Source: a virus
IMG/VR virus record: IMGVR_UViG_3300020473_000075
Location: 1 to 34,143 of that record
Direction: 5' to 3' (one strand)
Length of the DNA: 34,143 bases
The translations under genes were made by a program, and so were the position numbers. Position 1 is the first letter of the stretch; every line of letters starts with the position of its first letter. Under the pieces are notes generated by a model that had not been told where the DNA came from, ran no database searches, and saw nothing but the letters and a program-made list of their open reading frames with translations. This document shows, one piece after another, positions 1-6,463 of this stretch.

Positions 1-11
1 TTCGGAATTAA
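1..11. repeat. Truncated copy (A) of the CCGAAG/CTTCGG palindrome
   Basis: The first 11 bases, TTCGGAATTAA, are identical to the right half and flank of the full palindrome at 1187-1214 (CTTCGGAATTAA). The left half would lie outside the window. Its polarity matches the copy at 1187-1214 and is opposite to the other five full copies. The window therefore begins inside a dispersed repeat, as an assembly graph would break, although a chance cut cannot be excluded. Confidence 0.55.
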
Positions 12-35
12 CGCTCTAAATCCGACGCAATTCCG

Positions 36-58
36 ACACCCTATAGTACCACCTCACG
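36..58 (-). promoter_or_regulatory. Candidate phage RNA polymerase promoter (SP6-like)
   Basis: On the minus strand positions 58 to 42 followed by G at 41 read AGGTGGTACTATAGGGTG in the core. Against the SP6 promoter recalled from memory (core AGGTGACACTATAG), 13 of the 18 bases from -17 to +1 agree, including the AGGTG block and ACTATAG. T7-like genomes carry such promoters near the genome end. This is a single good match without demonstrated copies of the same specificity elsewhere in the window, so the call is tentative. Confidence 0.35.
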
Positions 59-131
59 CCCATACTGTCAAGCAACTGGCGCGGAGATGTATTGATACTC
101 AAGCCGACTAATCAGCCCATAATTCAGGCAT

Positions 132-172
132 AAAAAAACCCCCCAGCCAGATCGTTAAATCTGACTGGAGGG
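132..172 (-). terminator. Strong intrinsic terminator behind the 267-aa gene
   Basis: On the minus strand a 14-bp stem (139-152 paired with 159-172, two G-U wobbles) with a 6-base loop (153-158) is followed directly by seven T (132-138). It begins nine bases after the stop codon of the gene at 181-984. This is a textbook rho-independent terminator. It suggests that the gene is a separate unit read by host RNA polymerase rather than the tail of the late phage transcript. Confidence 0.9.
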
Positions 173-180
173 TTGGGTTA

Positions 181-984
181 TTACTTGTCTTTATTCTTTT
201 TAGATTTGGTAACAGCCACGTTGGCTGCTTCCCAGTTAGGAATTTCAATTCCGTTACATTCAAGGGCAACTACCAGCTTATGAACAAAGACAGCAAGATT
301 ACCGCCTGCTGGATCGTTCAGTAGGATTACCGCTTGCTGGCAATCATCTTTAGTCGGTGCTACAGGCCATTCAAAGCCTTTCGACTTCTTAGTGGTCTTC
401 GCCTTCAGCCTGTCGTAAGCCTTCGCTTTCGCCGCAGTTTTATTTGCCTTAGTGGTTTGCAAGTTATCGACAAGCCATTCGCCAGCACATGCCGGGTTCC
501 AAGGTATGTTGACCTCAGTACCATCTTCCAAGTCTGTCTCCAGTTTGGCGAATATGCCATCGGCCTTCTTGGCATCGTGCTTTAACGCCTTTTGGAAGTT
601 CGACATATCTTCAAGCGAAGGAATATGTTCCGCGACCATTGGGAAAACGGTACGAAACTCATGGCAGCGGATGTATTTATCTGCCTGAGTATCTGAGAAG
701 CCGTGTTCCTTACAGTACGCGGCCCATGTTGGGATTGCCTTGTTAGCAGTCTTCCCACGGCCCCGCGTTTTAATGATCGCTTTAGCTTCCAGAAAGGCTT
801 TTCCAATCTCTGCCGCAAGTAGCGCCATATTCGATTGCGCCTTTGCGAGGATTTCAAAGCCCTCCTGAATACCGTGTGCGATATCAGTAAGACGATCAGC
901 CGTTGCTGTTTTGACCTGACCTCCGTTGGCCGTGTCGATTTGAGCGATAGCAGGTACGTTGATCGTTTCGATAGTTGTGAACAT
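181..984 (-). CDS. Unknown 267-aa Lys/Ala-rich protein, possible early or accessory gene
   Basis: The ATG at 984 is preceded by an AAGGGAC ribosome-binding site. The N-terminal third (about residues 30-110) is helical in character and has a segment, GKAFLEAKAI...TWAAYCKEHGFS...ADKYIRCHEF, that resembles the layout of DUF3102/KfrA-like DNA-binding proteins (EAK...W..YC...G.S...A..YI). That is an impression, not a firm family assignment. The middle is Lys-rich (about residues 180-205) and the C-terminus is very basic (KSKKNKDK). The gene lies beyond the large terminase, outside the compact late operon, with its own sigma70-like promoter (1126-1154), a ~135-base structured leader and a strong terminator. 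It is flanked by two same-orientation copies of the dispersed palindrome. It may be an early regulator or host-takeover gene, or a moron. Function unknown. Confidence 0.8.
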   Translation of the reverse strand: MFTTIETINVPAIAQIDTANGGQVKTATADRLTDIAHGIQEGFEILAKAQSNMALLAAEIGKAFLEAKAIIKTRGRGKTANKAIPTWAAYCKEHGFSDTQADKYIRCHEFRTVFPMVAEHIPSLEDMSNFQKALKHDAKKADGIFAKLETDLEDGTEVNIPWNPACAGEWLVDNLQTTKANKTAAKAKAYDRLKAKTTKKSKGFEWPVAPTKDDCQQAVILLNDPAGGNLAVFVHKLVVALECNGIEIPNWEAANVAVTKSKKNKDK

Positions 985-1069
985 TTCTGTCCCTTTCGGT
1001 TCGGTTTGGTTTGGAATGTGACCGCTTTGCGAGACCCCTTGGCGGTATGGGCTGGACTACTTTAATCAA

Positions 1070-1100
1070 CTGCCAGTGCAAGCCCGAAGGCGTCCGGCAG
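1070..1100 (-). promoter_or_regulatory. Hairpin in the 5' leader of the 267-aa gene
   Basis: In the minus-strand transcript, CTGCC (1100-1096) pairs with GGCAG (1074-1070), enclosing GCC-UUCG-GGC (1091-1082), a hairpin with the unusually stable UUCG tetraloop. It lies between the predicted transcription start (about 1119) and the start codon at 984. It could stabilise the message or control its expression. No known riboswitch class is recognised. Confidence 0.45.
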
Positions 1101-1125
1101 AGATCAGTCCCTGACCTCTATATGT

Positions 1126-1154
1126 ATTAGAACATAGTGCGCCGCAGAATGCAA
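1126..1154 (-). promoter_or_regulatory. Sigma70-type promoter for the 267-aa gene
   Basis: Minus strand: -35 TTGCAT (1154-1149), a 17-base spacer and -10 TCTAAT (1131-1126). This is four of six and five of six matches to the bacterial consensus with ideal spacing. An overlapping TTGATT-N16-TATGTT pair is also possible. It lies about 140 bases upstream of the ATG at 984 in an otherwise gene-free stretch. Host-type promoters in T7-like phages normally drive early genes or morons. Confidence 0.6.
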
Positions 1155-1186
1155 TCAAGGGCGCAAGTATCGCTCGGCTGTATCAA

Positions 1187-1214
1187 TTAAAACCGAAGTT
1201 GCCTTCGGAATTAA
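1187..1214. repeat. Dispersed palindrome copy B (inverted polarity), possible terminator
   Basis: Stem CCGAAG (1193-1198), loop TTGC (1199-1202), stem CTTCGG (1203-1208), with AAAA on the left and AATTAA on the right. On the minus strand the stem is followed by TTTTAATT, so this copy could act as an intrinsic terminator behind the large terminase gene. Of the six full copies it is the only one with the T-rich side downstream in the direction of transcription. Confidence 0.8.
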
Positions 1215-1497
1215 AATAGACCCCTCCGCGAACACTGGCCGGAATATTTCCAGCAGCGCGAACGAATGGGCCGCAGTACAGAGGATATGCCATCCTCCGT
1301 ATGGTTTTTGAGCATATTTGAAAGGGGCTACGGGGGGCTTTTCGCTGTCCAAAATCACATCATAGGACTTCAGATTTTTAGACCAAATAGCCGGGGTCTC
1401 TATACAGACTCTAAACAGCCTTATAACAAATCTTTAGAGGAAATACTGACTACTCTCTTCTCCCCCGGTCAGCATCTTCTCTACAACAGGTTATCAA
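1215..1497 (-). other. Gene-poor stretch between terminase large subunit and the accessory gene
   Basis: No convincing gene is seen here. A 67-codon open frame (1155-1358) starting with GTG runs through palindrome B and ends exactly at the -35 box of the sigma70-like promoter. It has no clear ribosome-binding site and no recognisable product, so it is not called. On the minus strand a weak stem AGACC...GGTCT followed by AAAAAT lies near 1370-1400. The region probably serves as 3' UTR of the late transcript plus a boundary to the next unit. Confidence 0.4.
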
Positions 1498-1520
1498 CCC
1501 TTCTATAAAGGTCCCTAATT
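1498..1520 (-). promoter_or_regulatory. Candidate phage promoter overlapping the terL stop codon
   Basis: From -17 at 1520 the minus strand reads AATTAGGGACCTTTATAG, then AAGGG. Compared with the SP6 promoter recalled from memory, 12 of 18 bases from -17 to +1 agree, as do the next three (AAG). The last bases of terL and its TAA form the -17 side. T7 carries a promoter (phiOR) in the same place, behind gene 19. The 11-base core GACCTTTATAG recurs inside the gp16-like gene at about 9793-9803, which may be chance. Confidence 0.35.
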
Positions 1521-3177
1521 ACCTGTACATCCAATTCCTGTGGTTTGAGTGAGTAGAATGTATCCTCCCAGCAGACTCCATAAAGTCTGCTAACGCTTCC
1601 TCTAACACTTCGTTTCTGTGATCTTCCAAAGCCATTTCAGCATCCCTATCCATAACCTCTGTCCAGTAGTTCACAGCGATAGCTAACGCATCTAACCTGT
1701 CATCAAACGCTAGAGACCCTCTGTCCCTAGTCAGTCTTGTCATCTGATAGAACAACTGGTGTTTCAGTTCAGCGTTAAAGTCCTCAAGGATAATCTTGTC
1801 ATCCACTATGAGCCTGTGTGAGTTCATGACAGGCTCTAAAGTATCTATGATCCGTTTCTCTTTCTGTATCGAGTGTCTGACTTCTTCGATAGACACAGGG
1901 TATTTCTTGTACAGAACAGGTTTCAGGAGTTGCGTGAACATCCCGTCACCGAAGTTACTTTCTACTATTATCTGGTTTACGTCTTGTTCCGCAGCGACAT
2001 TCACCAAAGTCTCTAAACTCTCTTGGGAATACCCGTTCTTCAGTCCTCCTGCTGCTGTCAGATAAAGAAACCCTGCTTGCATCTTTACGACCGCATACGC
2101 AGTCTCGTCTTGTCCTCGACCACTGGGATCGATGGACATCACTGATCCGTTGAACTCGCACCATTCATCACTCACGTGTAAGGGGTTGACCCAGTAGTCA
2201 CCCTTCAGGGCAACATTGGGCAGATGTTTGGTTCCCTCCATTTGATCGACGCCAGACCCCCATCGAACCGCCACAGGAGCTTCACCCCAACTGCCTGCCC
2301 CAGAGAGGACGCAGAGGTCATTAATCTTGAGTGGGTACTTGTCTTGGTCTGACAGGGTAACGTCGAGCATGAACTGCAAAGCAAAGCCACTGCGACCATA
2401 GGATGCTTCACGTTCAGCCAAGTCGTATTGATTGAACCTCTCAGGGTCCACAGGAGCGCCTTCAGTGTCTTCTTGGCACCCCTCCAGCACCATAGGTGCC
2501 AACATGCCCTCCTGAGCCTCCTGAAGGCGTTTATCGGGGTATCTAGCAGGCCATATACGTGTCTTGTATCCACGGTCCTGTAAATCAGAGTAGATAGACA
2601 TTTCCGTCTGTGGCGTACCAAGGAAAATAATCCTGCCACCCGGCTTAATGATCGCTTCAAATTCTTTGATGGTTTCCGAGAGTTTATCCCTCATCATCTG
2701 TGTCTGAGAGTTGTTGGCAGACTCCACATCATCCGCGACAATCAGATCGGCACGGCTACCTGTAAGTTGCCCAGTGATCCCTAGAGATTTTACAGAGGGT
2801 GCGTGACTGGCCTGTGCAGGTCCGACATCGAAGCTGATCTTCGACATCCGTTGACCATCCTTCGGACGCAGATGCTGGAGTATGGGTACTTCATGGATGA
2901 GGCGTAGGGTAAAGGTACTGAAATCATCTGCCCTAGTCTTAGAGGCAGAGACCACCAGTATGTTCTTCTGAGGGTTCAGGAGGAGTTGGTGACAGACGTA
3001 GGCAGAGGTGATCCAGCTTTTACCAGCACCTCTGAAAGCCTGTATGCAGAGCCTACGCTCACCGTTGTCGATGTACGTACCCATGTCGTACTGGACAGGG
3101 GTAGGGTCAGGTAAGTTCAGGTGCTTCCAGCATATCCACAGGAAGTTTCTGAAGTCCTGAATTTTAGGATCGATCAA
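1519..3177 (-). CDS. terL: Terminase large subunit (T7 gp19-like)
   Basis: This 552-aa ATPase-nuclease pumps DNA into the procapsid and cuts the concatemer. A Walker A motif, FRGAGKSW, is at about residues 48-55 (T7 type with Arg, not the usual GxxxxGK), and a Walker B-like LIVADDVE at about 142-149. The nuclease domain has the acidic start MSIDPSGRGQDETAYAVV at about 345 and the DDRLDALA segment near residue 505, as in the family. Length is close to T7 gp19 (586 aa). The TTG start at 3177 overlaps the terS stop (TTGA). It is the last gene of the late block, and a candidate phage promoter spans its stop codon. Confidence 0.95.
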   Translation of the reverse strand: MIDPKIQDFRNFLWICWKHLNLPDPTPVQYDMGTYIDNGERRLCIQAFRGAGKSWITSAYVCHQLLLNPQKNILVVSASKTRADDFSTFTLRLIHEVPILQHLRPKDGQRMSKISFDVGPAQASHAPSVKSLGITGQLTGSRADLIVADDVESANNSQTQMMRDKLSETIKEFEAIIKPGGRIIFLGTPQTEMSIYSDLQDRGYKTRIWPARYPDKRLQEAQEGMLAPMVLEGCQEDTEGAPVDPERFNQYDLAEREASYGRSGFALQFMLDVTLSDQDKYPLKINDLCVLSGAGSWGEAPVAVRWGSGVDQMEGTKHLPNVALKGDYWVNPLHVSDEWCEFNGSVMSIDPSGRGQDETAYAVVKMQAGFLYLTAAGGLKNGYSQESLETLVNVAAEQDVNQIIVESNFGDGMFTQLLKPVLYKKYPVSIEEVRHSIQKEKRIIDTLEPVMNSHRLIVDDKIILEDFNAELKHQLFYQMTRLTRDRGSLAFDDRLDALAIAVNYWTEVMDRDAEMALEDHRNEVLEEALADFMESAGRIHSTHSNHRNWMYR

Positions 3178-3407
3178 TGTCTGACTTTACCGTCCGGTAC
3201 TTCAGTATCGAAGGGGAGGGAGTCTACTAACTGTTGGAGAGGTGAATCGTTAGTAGCGAAGGCATCGATCCCGTTGTCTTTTAAGAACTGCCTAGCGACA
3301 CTTAGATCAGCCGCTGTAGCTTCCCCTGACTTGATCCGCTGACTTAACTCTGTAGCAAGACTGCTATGCAGTGCTTCGAGGATGTCTTGGGAAGATAGTT
3401 TGGTCAT
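3174..3407 (-). CDS. terS: Terminase small subunit (T7 gp18-like)
   Basis: This 77-aa protein sits directly before terL with a 4-base TTGA overlap. The segment LATELSQRIKSGEATAADLS followed by VARQFLKDNGI is typical of small terminase/DNA maturase A proteins of T7-like marine phages: a helical DNA-recognition region and then an acidic tail. It would recognise the packaging site and stimulate TerL. The start at 3407 overlaps the stop of the preceding basic gene, and the ribosome-binding site is weak, suggesting translational coupling. The family is assigned from motif and position. Confidence 0.85.
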   Translation of the reverse strand: MTKLSSQDILEALHSSLATELSQRIKSGEATAADLSVARQFLKDNGIDAFATNDSPLQQLVDSLPFDTEVPDGKVRH

Positions 3408-3766
3408 TTTTTATTGTTCTTCTGTATTCTTTTTAGAATTTTGTGGGATTCTCTTATGTTCTTAATCTTTTTTGCCATCTTCTGTTCGTAAGGACTTCTC
3501 GCAATATTTTGTTTGTTTACAGCGGCAGCGGCACGGTGTAGCTGTCTTTTCATAGGAGATTTAGCTTTTTTAGCAAACTCCTGATTGACTTCCATAGAAA
3601 TGAACTGACCACCGCGACCAGAAGAAGCCATTCGGTCTACTTGTTGGTTGCGTATATTCTGAAATTCAGTCTCTATCTTTTTACGCTTACCGTCGCGTGA
3701 CCTTACTTCTACAGGTAGCGAACCTTTGGGCTTACCGAAGGTCTTATTTCCTTTATATCCCTCCAT
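3404..3766 (-). CDS. Unknown 120-aa basic protein
   Basis: The start ATG at 3766 follows GGAGGAAACAGT, an excellent ribosome-binding site. The protein is strongly basic throughout (KGNKTFGKPKG at the N-terminus, KKIKNIRESHKILKRIQKNNKK at the C-terminus) and has no membrane segment or recognisable domain. It lies between the holin group and the small terminase, overlapping terS by 4 bases. A nucleic-acid-binding role in packaging is possible but inferred only from charge and position. Confidence 0.75.
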   Translation of the reverse strand: MEGYKGNKTFGKPKGSLPVEVRSRDGKRKKIETEFQNIRNQQVDRMASSGRGGQFISMEVNQEFAKKAKSPMKRQLHRAAAAVNKQNIARSPYEQKMAKKIKNIRESHKILKRIQKNNKK

Positions 3767-3872
3767 ACTGTTTCCTCCATATCCATGCGTTTAATTTACT
3801 AATTAGCTTTGAAACTTTTCTTATAAATTTACTGTTCCAAAATTTATGACGATAGGGTCTGAGTTCTTTCAT
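3753..3872 (-). CDS. Putative 39-aa basic peptide between holin and basic protein
   Basis: A small open frame starts with ATG at 3872, overlapping the holin stop (ATGA), and ends at TAA 3755-3753, which overlaps the next gene's start by 14 bases. The peptide begins MKELRPYRHKFWNSKF and ends WIWRKQYGGI. It is rich in Lys/Arg and Trp, amphipathic in character and has no signal peptide. It fills what would otherwise be a ~100-base gap in a very compact operon. Translation would be coupled to the holin. Function unknown, and it could be non-coding. Confidence 0.45.
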   Translation of the reverse strand: MKELRPYRHKFWNSKFIRKVSKLISKLNAWIWRKQYGGI

Positions 3873-4279
3873 CGACTACTCTTCATATTCTCTCTGGACA
3901 CACCCTTCCATTTCTCTGCGGTTCTCATACCGCCAAGACCGAGTAGTGCCATAATTAGTCCAGTGAGTTCTTCAGTTTCTAGGGCGGGTAATGTGATGGT
4001 TGGATACCAGACTACTAATGCCCAAGACGAAATCGGAGCGAGTATATACTGCCATGCTAATGCAAAGGCGCATATCCACATGATCGCTGGTCTAGCGCCA
4101 GCAACGAACAAAGAAGGATGCTTCGCCTGTTCTATATTAGCTTTAGCTTGTAGAGCATCGAGGTTTATAAGTTGGGACTTTAGTTCAGCATCTAGCTTAG
4201 TTCTAAGGTCTTTATCTTCGACAAACTTATCCAGAACCTTGCCAGCTACGCCGACAACAGAGTCTACAATTCCTAACAT
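3869..4279 (-). CDS. Holin, 3TM family
   Basis: This 136-aa protein has an N-terminal amphipathic region (MLGIVDSVVGVAGKVLDKF), a charged helix, and then the block HPSLFVAGARPAIMWICAF that leads into hydrophobic segments at about residues 62-82, 83-100 and 106-118. The end, LLGLGGMRTAEKWKGVS, is the signature of the HOL_3TMs family (holins of marine phages and gene transfer agents: LLGLGGxRTxEK). It would permeabilise the inner membrane at lysis. It lies before terS, where T7 has its holin gene 17.5. Confidence 0.85.
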   Translation of the reverse strand: MLGIVDSVVGVAGKVLDKFVEDKDLRTKLDAELKSQLINLDALQAKANIEQAKHPSLFVAGARPAIMWICAFALAWQYILAPISSWALVVWYPTITLPALETEELTGLIMALLGLGGMRTAEKWKGVSRENMKSSR

Positions 4280-4281
4280 TT

Positions 4282-4488
4282 TTATACCGAGGGTGTAGTT
4301 TTAAAAATTAATGGAAAACATTTACCGTCGTAATCTACAAATTCACCCTTTTCTCTTCTTATATTCATGTTCATTTGTATAATTTCTACAGGTGGACAAC
4401 CATGATCTACGAGTGTCTTCTCATAGGTGAATGTTCCGTCTGCATGATACAAAACAAGTATCAACAGAAACTTTTGAATAACTGGCAT
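4282..4488 (-). CDS. Unknown 68-aa protein with N-terminal hydrophobic segment
   Basis: The ATG at 4488 overlaps the previous stop (TAATG). Residues 1-14 (MPVIQKFLLILVLY) form a short hydrophobic stretch that could be a signal or anchor. The remainder is soluble, with two cysteines (in DHGCPP and GKCFPL). In the lysis neighbourhood, a small exported Cys-containing protein could be an o-spanin-like partner, but no lipobox (LxxC) is present, so this is not claimed. Confidence 0.65.
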   Translation of the reverse strand: MPVIQKFLLILVLYHADGTFTYEKTLVDHGCPPVEIIQMNMNIRREKGEFVDYDGKCFPLIFKTTPSV

Positions 4489-4835
4489 TAATCTTTCGCT
4501 TTAATTACGGGATGGGAACCGTTGTGCATGGCAAGAATTTTGTCTAAGTCTTTACGATCTTGTTTTAATTGTGTCTCCATTCTTTCTAAAGATCGATGGA
4601 GTTTTTCGCGGTTTTCTGGGGAAAGTATCTGACTTAATACCGCTACTTTGTTCTCAGCAACTTCCGTTGAAATGTTATTTTTTTCTAAGTTGTCATACAA
4701 TTCGGTAATGCTTTTGTGCATCGATTTACAGTCTTCTTCCAACTGTATGCACTTTTGTCGGGTGACAACAAAAGACGTTATTACGCTGACAAGCATGCCA
4801 CCAACTGTAATTAAAAGTCGCGCATCAAGTTCCAT
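4488..4835 (-). CDS. Membrane-anchored coiled-coil protein, possible i-spanin-like
   Basis: This 115-aa protein has one N-terminal membrane segment (about residues 6-25, ARLLITVGGMLVSVITSFVV), followed by a long charged helical region (about 30-105) with heptad-like spacing, for example LEEDCKSMHKSITELYDNL and LSPENREKLHRSLERMETQL. This architecture matches inner-membrane spanins (T7 gp18.5/Rz), and the gene is next to the holin. No sequence family is recognised, so the spanin role rests on topology and position only. Confidence 0.65.
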   Translation of the reverse strand: MELDARLLITVGGMLVSVITSFVVTRQKCIQLEEDCKSMHKSITELYDNLEKNNISTEVAENKVAVLSQILSPENREKLHRSLERMETQLKQDRKDLDKILAMHNGSHPVIKAKD

Positions 4836-5046
4836 TTATCTTGACGCAATCGATAGACTTTATCGGAGTGTCTGCTCCAAAGTGTGACGCAGCGAATGCT
4901 TTTAGTTCCGATAAGTTATTGTGAATGTGTGCGTAGCACTTATCAATTTCTGAAAATTCTAAAGGCTTATTGTGTAAGGTCTCAACCTCAAGAACATCTT
5001 TTTGGACAGGGTTAAGAAGAAACATAAAGATTACAATTTTGTACAT
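4825..5046 (-). CDS. Unknown 73-aa protein with N-terminal hydrophobic stretch
   Basis: The ATG at 5046 overlaps the preceding stop (TAATG), and the end overlaps the next gene by 11 bases. Residues 1-13 (MYKIVIFMFLLNP) could be a short signal or anchor, and the rest is soluble (EIDKCYAHIHNNLSELKAFAA). There are two cysteines and no known domain. It belongs to the cluster of small membrane or exported proteins leading to the holin. Confidence 0.6.
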   Translation of the reverse strand: MYKIVIFMFLLNPVQKDVLEVETLHNKPLEFSEIDKCYAHIHNNLSELKAFAASHFGADTPIKSIDCVKINGT

Positions 5047-5366
5047 TAGGGCTTATCAGGCCAAGTCGGCCAGTTCTCCATTGCATCGATGTCGTCTACC
5101 GGAGGCGTAGGCACCGTGGCTGGGAGATCACGCAGGGCTTGGCGATACGTTGTCTGTTCATCAGTCATCGTTGGACTGTCGCTGCAACTCCACCAATCGC
5201 ATTCAGCAAGTTTTTTGTTTCGCTGGTCGCGCATGACAGCCATTGCTCGGTCAACTCGACCAGCCTCATACGCTGCTTCCGACGCTTCTAAAGCAGCAAG
5301 TTCGTCACCAACGATCTCGACGTTGGTCTGTCCGTCAGGAGTCGCGACCGTTTTATATCTAGCCAT
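5046..5366 (-). CDS. Tail fibre accessory protein, Phage_tail_APC-type
   Basis: This 106-aa protein starts MARYKTVATPDG at the ATG at 5366, behind a GAGGT ribosome-binding site. An upstream in-frame start at 5450 would overlap the adhesin gene by 77 bases and is less likely. The C-terminal half has the signature RNKKLAECDWWSCSDSP...TYRQALRDLP...WPTWPDKP, which is the Phage_tail_APC pattern (R..LLAE.DW...D.P...YRQALRDLP...WP.KP). Such proteins accompany modular tail fibres and are thought to help their assembly or attach to their tips. It directly follows the second adhesin gene. Confidence 0.8.
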   Translation of the reverse strand: MARYKTVATPDGQTNVEIVGDELAALEASEAAYEAGRVDRAMAVMRDQRNKKLAECDWWSCSDSPTMTDEQTTYRQALRDLPATVPTPPVDDIDAMENWPTWPDKP

Positions 5367-5373
5367 TATTACC

Positions 5374-6153
5374 TCAACTATTCGTGATGCCGTAGACGCG
5401 GACGGTGCCTGATGCGACATTTCCGCTGCTGTACTTAATTTGAAAAGCATCGTTGTCGGTGTTACTGCCTACGACCCCGGCACCGGTAATGCGCTGGCGA
5501 TAGTTTGATCCGTCGCCCATGCGGCTGTTGAAATCCCATAAATAACTCGTTCGGTACGTCGTGTCGGTTGGCGAATAAATAAAAATTTGCCCGACTGTGC
5601 CGCCATCGGCGGCAGTCGAGTTGCATGAATTAGCTAAACTCAAATAACTGTTTCCGGTGCTTTCAGTGTTGCCGTCACCGGACGGACCTAGATAAAAGCT
5701 TTTATACACGTACTGGTAGTTGGAGGTTATGTACGACGACCCGTTATCAGAAGAAAACAGCGCCTGCATTTCGACGTTGTTTGATGCCGGAACCAAGTTA
5801 TGCAACGTCACCAAGTATGCGTTATAGGTGTCTGTCAGCGTTGAGTTGATGTCGATGCTTGCAACGTCTGATGCCGTCACAGTCGTGATGTGATTAAGTC
5901 CAGCGGCAACAGCTTTATACGTTTGATCTCCCGCCAGAAATGTCGTTCCGCTGGCGGTTCCTGATCCAAGTCGAGCGGTTGGAACAGTACCAGAACCAAG
6001 ATTGCTGGCATTCAGTGCTGTGACCTGAGAGCCGTTGATCGCTGGCAGCCCAGTGGCGTCAGCCGCAATGACATTGCCGTTTGAAGTACCAATCGTAAGA
6101 CCAAGGTCTGATCGCGTCTGCGATAAATCGGCGGGGTTAAGTCTGATTGTCAT
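5374..6153 (-). CDS. Tail adhesin/fibre tip protein (short)
   Basis: This 259-aa protein begins MTIRLNPADLSQTRSDLGLT. The ATG at 6153 with upstream GGAGC is preferred to an in-frame TTG at 6186 that overlaps the previous gene. The N-terminal module (residues 3-22, NPADL..TR..LGLTIGT) is nearly the same as that of the adhesin at 6463-8094, so both probably dock in the same way. The collagen-like middle (ALNASNLGSGTVPTARLGSG) is a shaft repeat common in marine phage fibres. The C-terminal domain (about 100-259), ending VRVYGITNS, is a recurrent receptor-binding fold of marine phages. The product is probably a receptor-binding protein. Confidence 0.75.
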   Translation of the reverse strand: MTIRLNPADLSQTRSDLGLTIGTSNGNVIAADATGLPAINGSQVTALNASNLGSGTVPTARLGSGTASGTTFLAGDQTYKAVAAGLNHITTVTASDVASIDINSTLTDTYNAYLVTLHNLVPASNNVEMQALFSSDNGSSYITSNYQYVYKSFYLGPSGDGNTESTGNSYLSLANSCNSTAADGGTVGQIFIYSPTDTTYRTSYLWDFNSRMGDGSNYRQRITGAGVVGSNTDNDAFQIKYSSGNVASGTVRVYGITNS

Positions 6154-6154
6154 G

Positions 6155-6463
6155 TTAGCTCCAATGCGCGTCGGCGCGAGCGTCAAAATTAAGAATTTGC
6201 TCGTCAGTCATCGTTGAAATTGATGCCTCGATCTCATCCGATTTTGTTCGGAGTGCCGTGACCTTAGCCCATTCTGATGCCGCTGCTGCTTTTGTGTCGG
6301 CGTTGTCACTGGATAAGTCAGCAATTGTATTGCGTTGTCGCCACTCAGGCATGATCGCAAGGATGCGTCGTTCGCACTCGGCTTTGACGTGCGGTGTGAG
6401 AAGTGTCTGCGCTTCATCAGCATCGAGAAAACGAACAGTACCGTCACTAGATGTTATTGCCAT
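6155..6463 (-). CDS. Tail fibre accessory protein (DUF4376-like)
   Basis: This 102-aa protein starts at the ATG overlapping the previous stop (TAATG at 6463), with GAGGAGCGA upstream. The helical core, CERRILAIMPEWRQRNTIA, followed by ASEWAKVTALRTKSDEIEA, matches the pattern seen in small phage tail-fibre accessory proteins (RI..I.P.WKQRN..A). It lies between two adhesin genes that share an N-terminal module. The role, probably fibre assembly, is inferred. Confidence 0.6.
   Translation of the reverse strand: MAITSSDGTVRFLDADEAQTLLTPHVKAECERRILAIMPEWRQRNTIADLSSDNADTKAAAASEWAKVTALRTKSDEIEASISTMTDEQILNFDARADAHWS

Noticed and set aside
1155-1358. 67-codon minus-strand open frame between terminase and the 267-aa gene
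   Set aside because: GTG start without ribosome-binding site, runs through the palindrome, product unlike anything known, and its end abuts a promoter. More likely spacer.
3846-4298. 150-codon plus-strand open frame opposite the holin
   Set aside because: It is the antisense shadow of the holin gene. No plus-strand frame in the window has a ribosome-binding site, family signature or free space.
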